The position numbers were made by a program, and so were the translations under genes. Below, in pieces: positions 9,669-18,976 of a DNA stretch of 64,000 nucleotides. Location of the stretch: positions 33,880-97,879 of the forward strand of contig CAQFOZ010000001.1 of NCBI GenBank assembly GCA_948788915.1, read 5' to 3'. Numbering within the stretch: position 1 is the stretch's first letter; each line of letters starts with the position of its first letter. Source of the stretch: an uncultured Muribaculaceae bacterium (GTDB lineage Bacteria; Bacteroidota; Bacteroidia; Bacteroidales; Muribaculaceae). Below the pieces are notes generated by a model. The model was not told the origin of the DNA, ran no database searches, and worked only from the letters and a program-made list of their open reading frames with translations.

Positions 9669-11225
9669 TTAAAGATCGGTGTCTCCCTCATTTGAGAGAT
9701 CTCCTTCTATTTGATTTACTTTATCTGCTGTAGCTGTTAGTTTTGCATAGAATTTATTGCTTCTATCGTAGCCGTCTCTTGGAGCAAACCACATTGTCAG
9801 GAATGTAATCGCACCGAGAATACCTACTCCGATAATAAGGTAGAATACCATATTCCAGCCCCACCGGTCAGCTACGATACCGATACCTATTGCAGAAAGG
9901 AATGATCCAACGTATCCGAATATTCCTGCAAGTCCGTTAGCTGTGGCCGAAGCCTGTTTTGTCGCATGGTTGGCTGATGCGATACCAATAAGAGCCTGAG
10001 GTCCATATATAAAGAATCCGGCCATGGCAAGGATACATATGGAAGCAATCATCGGCAGAGAAGTCCAGAAAATGAATATACTCATGAACAGTACTGCACA
10101 GATCATGCAGACAAGACACATCCTGTGGGCTTTACCCTTGAAAATGTGGTCTGTTGCCCATCCTGCTCCGATTGTGCCGACAATGGCAAATATTTCGAAA
10201 ACACCCACAGACCATGATGCCTGTTCAATTGACATTCCTCTTGATTCAGTCAGGAATTTTGGTCCCCAGTCAAGAATACCCATACGCATCACGTATACGA
10301 ACACGTTGGCAATACATAGAGTCCATATCCAACGGTTTGTCCAGACCATAGCCTTGAGAAAAGCCGATTGGTTTTTCTTTGTGTCTACATTGCCGGAGTC
10401 GGCAAGTTTGGTGCCCGGAAGTTCGGGAAGACCTACAGAACGGGGATCATCACGCAAACCTACATAAAGCCAAAGCGCGCCACACACTGCAATCCCCGCA
10501 GGAATCCAGAAACACCATTTCCATGCATCCCAGTGCTGAGCATAGCCCATGATTGTTTTAAGATGCTCTGAGTTGTTCGGATCAAGTTTAAGATTTTCTG
10601 CTATACGAAGTATTATGCTGTGATCAGAACTCATATCTGTACCCATGGTTCCCATGATGTATCCGCATACAACAACAGCAAGTGACGCACCGATGGAGTG
10701 GGATGTATTCCATATGGACATTTTTGTAGCTAACTGTGACGGGTGGATCCAAGAGGGGAGAAGCCGTGCACAAGGTGGATATCCTACGCCCTGGAACAAT
10801 TGGTTGAGGATGATAGTTACAGCCATGACCATTATAAGAACATTAATAAAGTCTATGCCTACATTTTCACCTCCGGTAATCCATTGGCTTATATTTACTC
10901 CAAAGCCGAATGCGAGGTTGGATGCGGCACAGAGTAGAAGTCCTATCGCCATGATTACGCGGGCGCTGAAACGGTCAACAACAAAACCATTGATGAATCG
11001 GGAAAGACCGTAAACAAGAGAACCAATACCAATAACTATACCGAAACTTGTATTTGAAATACCGTATTGGGCTGTAAGCCCGGGCATTGCAATGGAGAAG
11101 TTCTTGCGAACAAAATAATAGATGGCATATCCTACCATCGATACCAGGATCGTGCGCAACTGCCAATTGTTGAATTTTTTGATAGTCGCTTTGTCCCAGC
11201 CTTCATAAATGTTTTCTTTAGCCAT
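9669..11225 (-). CDS. glpT: glycerol-3-phosphate:phosphate antiporter, GlpT-like (MFS, OPA family)
   Basis: A 518-residue major facilitator protein with 12 predicted membrane segments. It opens with the OPA-family pattern RTILVSMVGYAIYYFVRKNF and has GVGYPPCARLLPSWI and GPQALIGIASANHATKQASA, matching GlpT/UhpT relatives. It is longer than E. coli GlpT (452) because of an enlarged cytoplasmic loop (about residues 190-215) and a polar C-terminal tail of 25 residues. The genes before it (glpABC) and after it (HAD phosphatase) point to glycerol-3-phosphate. UhpC-like sugar-phosphate transport is the main alternative. Confidence 0.85.
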   Translation of the reverse strand: MAKENIYEGWDKATIKKFNNWQLRTILVSMVGYAIYYFVRKNFSIAMPGLTAQYGISNTSFGIVIGIGSLVYGLSRFINGFVVDRFSARVIMAIGLLLCAASNLAFGFGVNISQWITGGENVGIDFINVLIMVMAVTIILNQLFQGVGYPPCARLLPSWIHPSQLATKMSIWNTSHSIGASLAVVVCGYIMGTMGTDMSSDHSIILRIAENLKLDPNNSEHLKTIMGYAQHWDAWKWCFWIPAGIAVCGALWLYVGLRDDPRSVGLPELPGTKLADSGNVDTKKNQSAFLKAMVWTNRWIWTLCIANVFVYVMRMGILDWGPKFLTESRGMSIEQASWSVGVFEIFAIVGTIGAGWATDHIFKGKAHRMCLVCMICAVLFMSIFIFWTSLPMIASICILAMAGFFIYGPQALIGIASANHATKQASATANGLAGIFGYVGSFLSAIGIGIVADRWGWNMVFYLIIGVGILGAITFLTMWFAPRDGYDRSNKFYAKLTATADKVNQIEGDLSNEGDTDL

Positions 11226-11265
11226 ATGTTAGGTTAGATTTGGTTAGCGGAATTTAATGTATATT

Positions 11266-11301
11266 AAATGCATGCCACAGCATTCGCGGTGGCATGCATT
11301 T
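11266..11301 (-). terminator. hairpin between glpC and glpT
   Basis: A perfect 13-bp stem AAATGCATGCCAC (11266-11278) with GTGGCATGCATTT (11289-11301) around a 10-base loop. It sits just after the glpC stop on the minus strand. The trailing sequence is AT-rich rather than a pure T run, so partial termination or mRNA 3'-end protection is possible. Confidence 0.65.
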
Positions 11302-11305
11302 TATC

Positions 11306-12553
11306 TTATATAATATTGTTGGCTTTGCGGGTTGCCTCAATGTCAAGTGCTTCTGCTAAAATCTCTATCGGATTTTTTACAGTATAGCCGGTACTCATCT
11401 CAATCTGCCATTTGCATGTTTCGCAATCGGTGGAAACATAATCGGGATTAACATTTCTGATGTTTTCAAACACTTCCGAGCCTATGGCCTGTGAATATTT
11501 ATAGTTTTCTTTTTTGAAACCGTATGTTCCTGCGATACCGCAACATTGAGAGGGGAGTGCTGTAAACTCCACTCCCGGGATCATTTTAAGAAGCTCTTTG
11601 GAATATGTTGCCCAGCCGAGTTTTTGCATGTGGCATGCTGTATGATATGCGACTTTTTTGTGATAGTCTTTCTTAAACACAAGTTTTATCTCGCCTGAAT
11701 TGATTTTACGGGCGAGGAAAACGGTTGCAAGAAGGATATCATTTTTTACGTCTGCATTGTCAAGACCAAGAAGATGCGGATACTCGTCACGAATTGTGAA
11801 TATGCATGTAGAACTTGTTCCGAGTACAGGCATACCTTCGTCAACAGCCTGGCGGATTGACTTCAAATTGATGCGGGCATCATGTTTGGCTCTGTCTATT
11901 AGTTTATTAGCTATTTTTGCAACGCCACAACATTTTTGTTTTTCAAGAGGAAGAACGCCGTAACCAACTGAATTCATTATCATTACAAAATCCTTGCCTA
12001 ATCCGGGATTCTGATTGTTTACGTAGCAGCCGTGATAATATGCCACATGCTTCGGGAACTTCTGTTGTTCGCTTTCAGCTTTCTTGAACCAAGGGGCAAA
12101 GCGCTTTGTAACATATTCTGGGAAATTACGGTGTTTGTCCACTCCGAGGATATTGTCAAGAGCCAACTTTGCCACCTTTGTTTTAAGAATAGGGTTGACA
12201 ATAGGTGCAAACGGTGATGCCAATGCTCCCATCACGTCTGTTTCCGCGAGGATATGGTCACGAAGTTTCGGCTTGCTCTTGTCATATTTTATACGGGCAC
12301 TCTGTATTATATCTCCGATTTTTACATTTGAAGGACACGAGATTTCACATCGTTTGCAGTTTAAACAATATTTGAGTGCTTTGTCATAAAATTCAGGTCC
12401 TTTAAGACGGTAGCGCTCTCCGTCCGGTCCGGCAATCTTGGGTCCGGGATAATCCGGATTAACAGCCAGAACAGGGCAGTAGGCAGTACAGATAGTACAT
12501 TTTATACACTCCTCAAAATCGTTGGCTGATATATTTTGCTGTTGATATTTCAT
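11306..12553 (-). CDS. glpC: anaerobic glycerol-3-phosphate dehydrogenase subunit C
   Basis: Iron-sulfur subunit that anchors GlpAB to the membrane and passes electrons to quinone. The 415-residue protein has two 4Fe-4S motifs near the N-terminus (CIKCTICTAYCP and CLNCKRCEISCP) and two cysteine-rich CCG domains further on (YYHGCYVNN, KQKCCGVAK, CHMQKLGWA, LPSQCCGIAGT). It is the third gene of glpABC, 40 bases after glpB. With fumarate or another anaerobic acceptor this allows growth on glycerol-3-phosphate without oxygen. Confidence 0.95.
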   Translation of the reverse strand: MKYQQQNISANDFEECIKCTICTAYCPVLAVNPDYPGPKIAGPDGERYRLKGPEFYDKALKYCLNCKRCEISCPSNVKIGDIIQSARIKYDKSKPKLRDHILAETDVMGALASPFAPIVNPILKTKVAKLALDNILGVDKHRNFPEYVTKRFAPWFKKAESEQQKFPKHVAYYHGCYVNNQNPGLGKDFVMIMNSVGYGVLPLEKQKCCGVAKIANKLIDRAKHDARINLKSIRQAVDEGMPVLGTSSTCIFTIRDEYPHLLGLDNADVKNDILLATVFLARKINSGEIKLVFKKDYHKKVAYHTACHMQKLGWATYSKELLKMIPGVEFTALPSQCCGIAGTYGFKKENYKYSQAIGSEVFENIRNVNPDYVSTDCETCKWQIEMSTGYTVKNPIEILAEALDIEATRKANNII

Positions 12554-12593
12554 TATTTTATTGTCTTATTCTTATTGATGATTGAAGAGTAAA

Positions 12594-13829
12594 TTACTTT
12601 GTTGCAAGATCTGCTGTATACAGCCCTGTGAGCATGGCGCAGCCGGCTCCTGAATCCTCTTCCAGCGAATTGCAATGTCCCAATATGGATCCGGCCGCGT
12701 AAAGATTATTGACAGGCATTCCATCTTTGATCGGGTGGAATTCATTGTTGACCTCTACACCGTAAGACATATATGGCTGGGATGCAAAGAAATTTTCAGA
12801 ATACCATTCATCTCTGTTTGCGGGATACTTGACATCAAGACCGAAGACAGGCTCTTTAAACCCGTTCGGATCTGAAAGTAGACCTTCGCAGAGGTATGAA
12901 CCTGTAGCTAAAATGTATGCTTCAGCTTCAAGATGATCATCACCAAGATTTGTCGTTACGAGATACTTGACATTGCCACCTTCAATTATACCTTTTGTCA
13001 CATGATCTCCGAGCAGGAATGTCCCGCCGAGAGATTCAAAATATTGTTCAAGTCGGGTCTGGCTTCTTACGCCCCCCACAGATATTGGGAGAGTCGGGAT
13101 GCAGTATAGCTCATTCTTTACAAGTTCCCTGAGTCTGTCTATCTGGTTAGAATTATTCAGACCTATGATTGCCGGTATAAGCACAGTCTCGCTCTTTCCG
13201 GCAATGGAATTGATTTTGTTTGCCAGTTCCTCTATTGTAGCAGTGTCTATATGCTTTGCCACCGAAATGGTCCGCATATCATAATGTGATTTTCTCAGAT
13301 TGTTCAGACGTTCAAGATCAATAGTCTCTACTCTTACGGCTACCCCTGATTTGCCGAGATTTTCGGCAAGGAATGACGGGTAGCTTTCAAGAAAACCTTT
13401 TAAGTTGATTGCAAGGACTTTATCGAATGGTAATGTTTGGGGATCATTAAACACAGGGAATTCCTTTAGTGTAAGCCATGACGGGCGGATCTCGCCAAAG
13501 GGTGTCAGTGTAAAATGATTCTTAACGGACTCTCCATTCAAATTTATTCCTGCTTTTTCAAGAAGTGTTTTGGCATCGTTTGTTAATGCCTGCATCTCTG
13601 TTCCGATAATTGAATATGGGTGAGAGGCAGGTAGGCTTTTTGCATCTTCGAGTGGCGTCTCTACCAATTCACCGTTATTATATCCGTAAAGTCCGAATGC
13701 TCCGGAACTGAAGTGAAGAGCACTTTGTCCGGACGAAACTATTGCCACTTTCTTATTTTTGCTTGCCAGACGGATACCGGCGGTCAAACCGCAAAGTCCT
13801 CCGCCTATGACTATATAATCAAATTTCAT
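12594..13829 (-). CDS. glpB: anaerobic glycerol-3-phosphate dehydrogenase subunit B
   Basis: A 411-residue flavoprotein subunit with an N-terminal FAD/NAD-binding Rossmann motif (YIVIGGGLCGLTAGIRLASK) and a second nucleotide-binding stretch near the C-terminus (NLYAAGSILGHCNSLEEDSG). The start codon overlaps the glpA stop by one base (TAATG), so the two are translationally coupled. Fits GlpB in length and order. Confidence 0.93.
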   Translation of the reverse strand: MKFDYIVIGGGLCGLTAGIRLASKNKKVAIVSSGQSALHFSSGAFGLYGYNNGELVETPLEDAKSLPASHPYSIIGTEMQALTNDAKTLLEKAGINLNGESVKNHFTLTPFGEIRPSWLTLKEFPVFNDPQTLPFDKVLAINLKGFLESYPSFLAENLGKSGVAVRVETIDLERLNNLRKSHYDMRTISVAKHIDTATIEELANKINSIAGKSETVLIPAIIGLNNSNQIDRLRELVKNELYCIPTLPISVGGVRSQTRLEQYFESLGGTFLLGDHVTKGIIEGGNVKYLVTTNLGDDHLEAEAYILATGSYLCEGLLSDPNGFKEPVFGLDVKYPANRDEWYSENFFASQPYMSYGVEVNNEFHPIKDGMPVNNLYAAGSILGHCNSLEEDSGAGCAMLTGLYTADLATK

Positions 13830-15496
13830 TATGCTTCCTTATTTGCGGTTTTAATATTATCTTTATTATTTACGGTAATCTCATTGTCCTTCATACCGCA
13901 CACTCCTTTGTAAATCCAGGAAGTGAAGTAAGACTCAGCCAATGATCTGCCCCAAGCAACCGGACGAATACCTTTCCACCTTTCCTGCAGGAAAGAGCGA
14001 AGGTCATTGAGTGCACGGTCGTTGCCGTATTTTGTCCCTAAAATTGCGGCTGCACGGGATGCACATATTCCTGCCTGACATGTTCCCATTCCCATGCGTG
14101 TACGGCGCCGGAGGTTTACAAGATTGTTTACGTGCAATGCATCCATCGCATATTTGATTTCTCCAACCGATACCTGTTCACATTCGCACACGAGTGCGTC
14201 GTCCAGTTCTGATCCATATTTGATATTGGTTGAAAGAGAGCCATGTCTTTCCTGAGCGGCCAGCTGTCCGGTGCTCATGGATATGATATGTTTTTTACCC
14301 GATTTTTCTATCTCGTTTTGTGGCGCTGATCCCGGAAGCGGATCAATGTGTGTCGTACATTTCGCATCTACGCCTAATTTGCGGCAAACCATATCAGCGG
14401 CAGTCTCTGCCATAAGACGGTATGTCATCAGTTTTCCACCGGATATTGTGATGAATCCTTCCGCTCCGTCGCGTGTGGCGTGATCAAGACATACTATGCC
14501 ACGGCTGATCTTACGTCCTGACGGATCTGAATCATCTGCGATGAGGGGACGTACACCCGCATATGCGCGAAGAATACGTGTCCATGACAGTGAAGGTACA
14601 AGCTGGCATCCCTGATTGAGGAGAATGTCTACTTCCTCCTGTGTCACTTCCATATTGTCTACCTGATCGTAGGGGACACGGCTTGATGTCGTTCCGATAA
14701 GGGAGATTGTATCTCCGGGAACAAGAATGTCGGCATCTGCGGGTTTACGGCAACGGTTAATTACCATGTTGTTGACGCGATGCCCGAAAATAAGGAGTGC
14801 GCCCTTTGCCGGGAACATGTTGATTGTTATGCCGGCTTTCTTTGCAATTCCATGGCTCCAGATTCCACCGGCATTCACTACGATGCGGCTATGGATATCC
14901 ATTTCTTCACCACTGATGTTGTTTCGTACTTTTACACCTGTTATTCTTCCATTCTCTTGTAAAAGTTCTATAACTTCAGTATATGTCAGTACATCTGCGC
15001 CATGTAACCGTGCATCGAGAACGTTTGCGGTAGTTAACCTAAAAGGATCGACTGCTCCGTCCGGAACAGAAACCGCACCGATAATATCTGGGTTTACGGC
15101 TGGTTCCATGCGTATCACGTCTTTGGGGTCAAGCTGCTGTGCATTTATCCCGGCCGACAGGCAGGATTCTATAAATGTTTTCTGATAATCAAGATCGTCA
15201 TCCGGAAGAGTAACGAACAGACCGCCGGTTTCTTCAACGCAGTGTGCGGCTATTTTACGTAATATCATGTTTTCTTTGATACACTCTGTAGCTGATTCAT
15301 GATCAGTTACTGCATATCGTGCACCGCTGTGTAGCAAACCGTGATTCCTTCCGGTCGCTCCGGCTGTGAAGTCAAGGCGTTCGATAAGCAAAACCTTTAG
15401 TCCGCGCTTTGCACAATCTCGTGCAGTACCGGCACCGGTTGCTCCTCCACCTACCACAATCACGTCATAAGTGATTTTTTGAATGTCTTTGTTCAT
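13829..15496 (-). CDS. glpA: anaerobic glycerol-3-phosphate dehydrogenase subunit A (catalytic)
   Basis: Oxidises sn-glycerol-3-phosphate to dihydroxyacetone phosphate. The 555-residue protein begins with the FAD motif VVGGGATGAGTARDCAKRG, continues with the dehydrogenase core (GRNHGLLHSGARYAV, RPLIADDSDPSGRKISRG), and ends with a BFD-like [2Fe-2S] domain (CECEQ near residue 440 and CQAGIC about 35 residues later), typical of GlpA rather than the aerobic GlpD. It heads glpABC; no clean promoter is visible in the 60 bases upstream. Confidence 0.95.
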   Translation of the reverse strand: MNKDIQKITYDVIVVGGGATGAGTARDCAKRGLKVLLIERLDFTAGATGRNHGLLHSGARYAVTDHESATECIKENMILRKIAAHCVEETGGLFVTLPDDDLDYQKTFIESCLSAGINAQQLDPKDVIRMEPAVNPDIIGAVSVPDGAVDPFRLTTANVLDARLHGADVLTYTEVIELLQENGRITGVKVRNNISGEEMDIHSRIVVNAGGIWSHGIAKKAGITINMFPAKGALLIFGHRVNNMVINRCRKPADADILVPGDTISLIGTTSSRVPYDQVDNMEVTQEEVDILLNQGCQLVPSLSWTRILRAYAGVRPLIADDSDPSGRKISRGIVCLDHATRDGAEGFITISGGKLMTYRLMAETAADMVCRKLGVDAKCTTHIDPLPGSAPQNEIEKSGKKHIISMSTGQLAAQERHGSLSTNIKYGSELDDALVCECEQVSVGEIKYAMDALHVNNLVNLRRRTRMGMGTCQAGICASRAAAILGTKYGNDRALNDLRSFLQERWKGIRPVAWGRSLAESYFTSWIYKGVCGMKDNEITVNNKDNIKTANKEA

Positions 15497-16039
15497 TATT
15501 GCTTTTGTCTATTCTGTTATTCCGTTATGGATGAGAGGAGATGAGTAAATATCTTAGGAGAAGAGGATGTGTGATTTTTTTGCAATGTAATTTCTATTTT
15601 TTTGAATTTTCAAGGACTTTTAAGACTCTAAGGTCTCTAAAGACATTAAGTACACTAAAAGACTTTAATCCTTTATGCTTATTTATTGTTTTCAGGCCAT
15701 TAAAAGAACCTTTTATTATTTAACGTCTTGGTAACCTTTATGGTTTTTCTGTCGTCGTCTTTAATGACAGAACGTTTGTTGCATATTTAAAGTCCTTAGA
15801 AATTGTTTAAATTTATTTTCGAGGAATTTTGAGAGTTATTTTTGAGCTGGTTCCGCGAGTTGAGAAGGGAGAAACCTATCGGTTTTGACCGACGAAACTT
15901 GGCGGAAACAGCCAAAAAGAACCTCAAAATTACCGAAAGAACTATTATATAAAAATTTTCGTAATAAATTTAAACAGTTTCTTAGTGTCTTTAGAGCCTT
16001 TAATGACCCTAAAGACCCTAAGAACCTTAGTATGTATTT
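15497..16039. other. 543-base non-coding spacer rich in repeats
   Basis: No convincing gene. It holds AT-rich runs of units like CTAAAGAC, CTTTAA and CTAAGG (15603-15668 and 15984-16030) flanking an imperfect palindrome (15796-15984). Short open frames here have repetitive, low-complexity translations (for example SRTFKTLRSLKTLSTLK) and I do not call them. Confidence 0.7.
15796..15984. repeat. 189-base imperfect palindrome with repeat-family ends
   Basis: Three blocks are inverted around a centre near 15886. Outer: TTAGAAATTGTTTAAATTTA (15796-15815) against the complement of 15963-15984. Middle: 15823-15856 against 15902-15935, both with AATTTTGAG, TTTTT and TTCCGC. Centre: TCGGT-TTTG-ACCGA (15879-15892). 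The right arm has about 20 extra bases. It could fold as one long hairpin or be a small non-autonomous mobile unit. Confidence 0.6.
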
Positions 16040-17101
16040 TTATTTTACAATAAATTTTGAGGTTTCTGTGCCCTGGCGTTTAACGTATACACCGGGAGCA
16101 AGGTTGTCGTTGTTGACACGGACACCGTTAAGATTGTAGATCTCTACAGGAGCGTTTGTGTTGTCAATGTTTATATCGTTTACGCCTGATCCGGGTGTTA
16201 CAAATGCCTTGGGTGTCCATCCGTCGTGGAGAGTCTGTATGCCACCGAAACCAACAACATCACCAGGTTTAACACCATATACAGCTATGTCGAGATATTT
16301 TACAGGAAAACCTTTTGGATAAGTTGATGAAGAATATTTTATGCCTGCAAGACAGTTGTATGGTGCACCTGATGTCATCTCTTTGTATGTGCCGTCGCAT
16401 ACATCTGCAAAATCAAATGCTGTCGTTGAAACTGTTCCTTCAAAATTTGGGTTCCAACTTATGCCACTTGTATCTTTTTTATAATTAGCTGCACTGATAG
16501 AAGAACAACTTAAAAATGCTTTTACTGTGCAGCCGGCCGGTGCTTTTATTCCAACATAAACACCAGTACAATCATAAAGTTCTGCATCTTCATTTGTTGC
16601 ACTTGAATTATTACCGGATACATTTATTCTGTCTCCCGTAGCCAAGCAAATATGAAAATTCATAACATTGTTTTCGGCAGGCATCGGTTGCCAGTTTGGA
16701 GTGTTTGCATCCGTGCGGGGATAATCCATCTGTGCTGGGACAGTTACTTCAAGATAACCGTTTTTAAAATTATCTGCAGTAACATTAGGTGAAACTGATG
16801 TTCCTGTCAATTTTGAAAAATAGTTATTGGGACCGGTCATAGTTGAAGGCCTTACAATCATATCTGATGAATTGTTATTATAGATATTGCTGCTTTCAAC
16901 TGTTTTGTCTGCCTTCTCCATCGGCATGATGAGTTGTGGTGTGGCCCAACAGTTAAGAGTCTTTGACGCGCTACTGTTGTTTTCATTAAAAGCATCGATA
17001 TCACTTTTTTCAGGAGTTGTGTAATAGCCGTGATGAGACTGCGCTGCGGCAGTTAACATTGTTCCGCAGGCGGCAAAAATGAGTAAAGATTTTAAATTCA
17101 T
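16040..17101 (-). CDS. secreted protein of unknown function with C-terminal sorting-like tail (HHGYY family)
   Basis: 353 residues with a signal peptide (MNLKSLLIFAACGTMLTAAA, then QSHHGYY). After the leader comes an N-terminal segment, TPEKSDIDAFNEN then KTLNCWATPQLIMPME, which is nearly repeated in the phosphoesterase encoded just upstream. The middle is Ser/Asn-rich and probably beta-structured. A conserved block at residues about 262-300 (GFPVKYLDIAVYGVKPGD, then QTLHDGWTP) is shared with the product of 59973-61022. The end (NAPVEIYNLNGVRV, then PGVYVKRQG) resembles Bacteroidetes type IX or surface-sorting tails. It is the last of three minus-strand genes from 20713. No catalytic motif is visible; a binding or surface role is possible. 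Confidence 0.75.
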   Translation of the reverse strand: MNLKSLLIFAACGTMLTAAAQSHHGYYTTPEKSDIDAFNENNSSASKTLNCWATPQLIMPMEKADKTVESSNIYNNNSSDMIVRPSTMTGPNNYFSKLTGTSVSPNVTADNFKNGYLEVTVPAQMDYPRTDANTPNWQPMPAENNVMNFHICLATGDRINVSGNNSSATNEDAELYDCTGVYVGIKAPAGCTVKAFLSCSSISAANYKKDTSGISWNPNFEGTVSTTAFDFADVCDGTYKEMTSGAPYNCLAGIKYSSSTYPKGFPVKYLDIAVYGVKPGDVVGFGGIQTLHDGWTPKAFVTPGSGVNDINIDNTNAPVEIYNLNGVRVNNDNLAPGVYVKRQGTETSKFIVK

Positions 17102-17140
17102 ATTGGTTAGATTTTAGATAATTAATAATTATGTTTTTAT

Positions 17141-18967
17141 TTAGTTCATATCAATTTTTAATTCTTTTGGCCTTGTCATAGTCTGTTTGTACACGTTACC
17201 CCATTCGTCGGTCACTTCAATCACAAGGGTTGAGGTCGGAGAACTTGTCTGCACGTCAAACAAGTGTGATGTCTGTGTCGGCAACTTACTGCTTGTTGGA
17301 GTCTGGCGGTTGTTAAGCATCATACATGGAACGGATATTGTCCATAACGGGTCATAGCCGTTTACTCTTGTAACAGGTAGAGATTTACCGTTTTCTGTTA
17401 CTTTTATTTTCCATTTTTCATTAAAACAGAAAACATTAATCCGAACCATATTGTCCGAACGTGCTGTGTCGTATCCTTTTAGGAATTTTGCGTCAATTGA
17501 TGATTTAAGTACTGATTCACTAGTTTTAGGACAGTACTTGGCAGCAGTTATATGGCTATTATTCAAATCGTATGTACGGAATTGGTATGATTTGTCAAAA
17601 TTTACGGACTTGTAATATGTGCTGAAATCGGTGCCTTTTTTCTCAATTACAAGATATCCTCCTCCCGATCCGTCACCGCAAATATGATTTCCTGCGCGTG
17701 TGGTCTGTCCGGATTCCCATAGCCTTCCGGCAGCCGATCCAACATTGTACTCTATGATATCTCCGCTACGGCTGCTGGAGTTGACATGTGCGTGACCGGT
17801 AAGAATTGTTACAGAGTATCCGTCCAAACACGCTTTCAAATCACTGAAGTTTGAGAGATTTTCTCTCAAAGAGGGTGTCTGAGAACCGGAAGGAAGTATG
17901 GCGGTCTTCCACATCTGTGCGTGCATTCCAAGTATAATAGGAGTCCGTGGATCTACAGTCGCGAGATCTTTCTTCAGCCAAGCTATCTGGTCTGCGGCAA
18001 CTTGTGTATTGTATGTTCTGTCTCCAAGTGTGCCGTTCTTGCCACCGTCATTGATATATACTATATTGTCAAGCATTATGTAATGTGTGCCTGCAATATT
18101 ATATGAATAATGTGTAGGACCGAATGATGCGCGGTATCGGTTTTCGGCTTTAAAATCATTGGGCACATATGGATCATTGTCATGGTTTCCCATAGTTGTG
18201 AACATTGAGGTGCAGTTTATTCTGCTCAGATACTCTTTTGAACCCTCAAGGTCGATTCCGCCTGTGTCGTACCAGTAAAGGTCGTGGCTTTGATCCCCAA
18301 GAGCCATTACATATACATCTTTACCCTGGTTCTTATATTCTGTAATTGTCTTTGTGATATCCGGCAGGAAATTGTCGTGGTACTGTCGCGGCATTTCGCG
18401 TACATTGGCAATGTGTACATCTGCCATTCCGATTACAACATAATCGGTTTTATCATTTTTTACCAATTCGAAATTCACTTGATCGGTAACAGCTACAGAG
18501 GAGTTTATCTTAGAATAAAACTTTGGCCATATTCCGTCATTTTTTACTGAATATCCGGATGGAACAGAGATGAAGACATTCTGATTTGTTTTAGTGCTTT
18601 TCAGGTAATATCTTCCGTCTGTGTCCGTGATAGTTACTTCTGTACCGTCACTCACCACGGCACCCGCAATTGCATATTCTCCACAATATACAACTCCCTT
18701 GATATTTGCACCTGTTTTGTCCGGCACCGAGAACGATACTTTGTTGCCGACAGAGGCCTCTGTCGGTTCAAGCCCCTGGATTTCCATGGGCATTATTAGC
18801 ATTGGTGTAACCCAGCAGTTCAGAGTGCGCGGGGCATTGGTCTTATTATTGTTGAAAGCCTCAATGTCCTCAAGGGTAGGAACCATATAATAGCCATGGT
18901 GTTTTTGGGATTTAATCCCAAAAACAACCATGCTACTCAATATTATTGCTACGATGTGCTTTTTCAT
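17141..18967 (-). CDS. exported calcineurin-like phosphoesterase with HHGYY leader
   Basis: 608 residues. A signal peptide (MKKHIVAIILSSMVVFGIKS) is followed by QKHHGYY, then a segment related to the N-terminus of the protein at 16040-17101. Next is a carboxypeptidase-regulatory-like N domain (about residues 70-150: GVVYCGEYAIAGAVVSDG, ITDTDGRYYLKST). The metallophosphoesterase core has DVH (IGMADVHIAN), GDQSHD, GNHDNDP, MHAQMW and GHAHVN, giving a full two-metal site. The C-terminal domain (about residues 460-608) is of the kind seen in MetallophosN/C proteins. It is closely similar to the next gene upstream and 9 bases downstream of it, a tandem duplication. Phosphodiester cleavage of a glycerophosphodiester is likely from context, not proven. 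Confidence 0.85.
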   Translation of the reverse strand: MKKHIVAIILSSMVVFGIKSQKHHGYYMVPTLEDIEAFNNNKTNAPRTLNCWVTPMLIMPMEIQGLEPTEASVGNKVSFSVPDKTGANIKGVVYCGEYAIAGAVVSDGTEVTITDTDGRYYLKSTKTNQNVFISVPSGYSVKNDGIWPKFYSKINSSVAVTDQVNFELVKNDKTDYVVIGMADVHIANVREMPRQYHDNFLPDITKTITEYKNQGKDVYVMALGDQSHDLYWYDTGGIDLEGSKEYLSRINCTSMFTTMGNHDNDPYVPNDFKAENRYRASFGPTHYSYNIAGTHYIMLDNIVYINDGGKNGTLGDRTYNTQVAADQIAWLKKDLATVDPRTPIILGMHAQMWKTAILPSGSQTPSLRENLSNFSDLKACLDGYSVTILTGHAHVNSSSRSGDIIEYNVGSAAGRLWESGQTTRAGNHICGDGSGGGYLVIEKKGTDFSTYYKSVNFDKSYQFRTYDLNNSHITAAKYCPKTSESVLKSSIDAKFLKGYDTARSDNMVRINVFCFNEKWKIKVTENGKSLPVTRVNGYDPLWTISVPCMMLNNRQTPTSSKLPTQTSHLFDVQTSSPTSTLVIEVTDEWGNVYKQTMTRPKELKIDMN

Positions 18968-18976
18968 GAATTATAA

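Noticed and set aside
15603..16030. CRISPR array
   Set aside because: The repeated units are about 8 bases, degenerate and without regular spacers; no cas genes are nearby.
15541..16039. Short open frames in the glpA upstream spacer
   Set aside because: Their translations are repetitive and low complexity, follow the CTAAAGAC-type DNA repeats, and have no leader, motif or spacing typical of genes.
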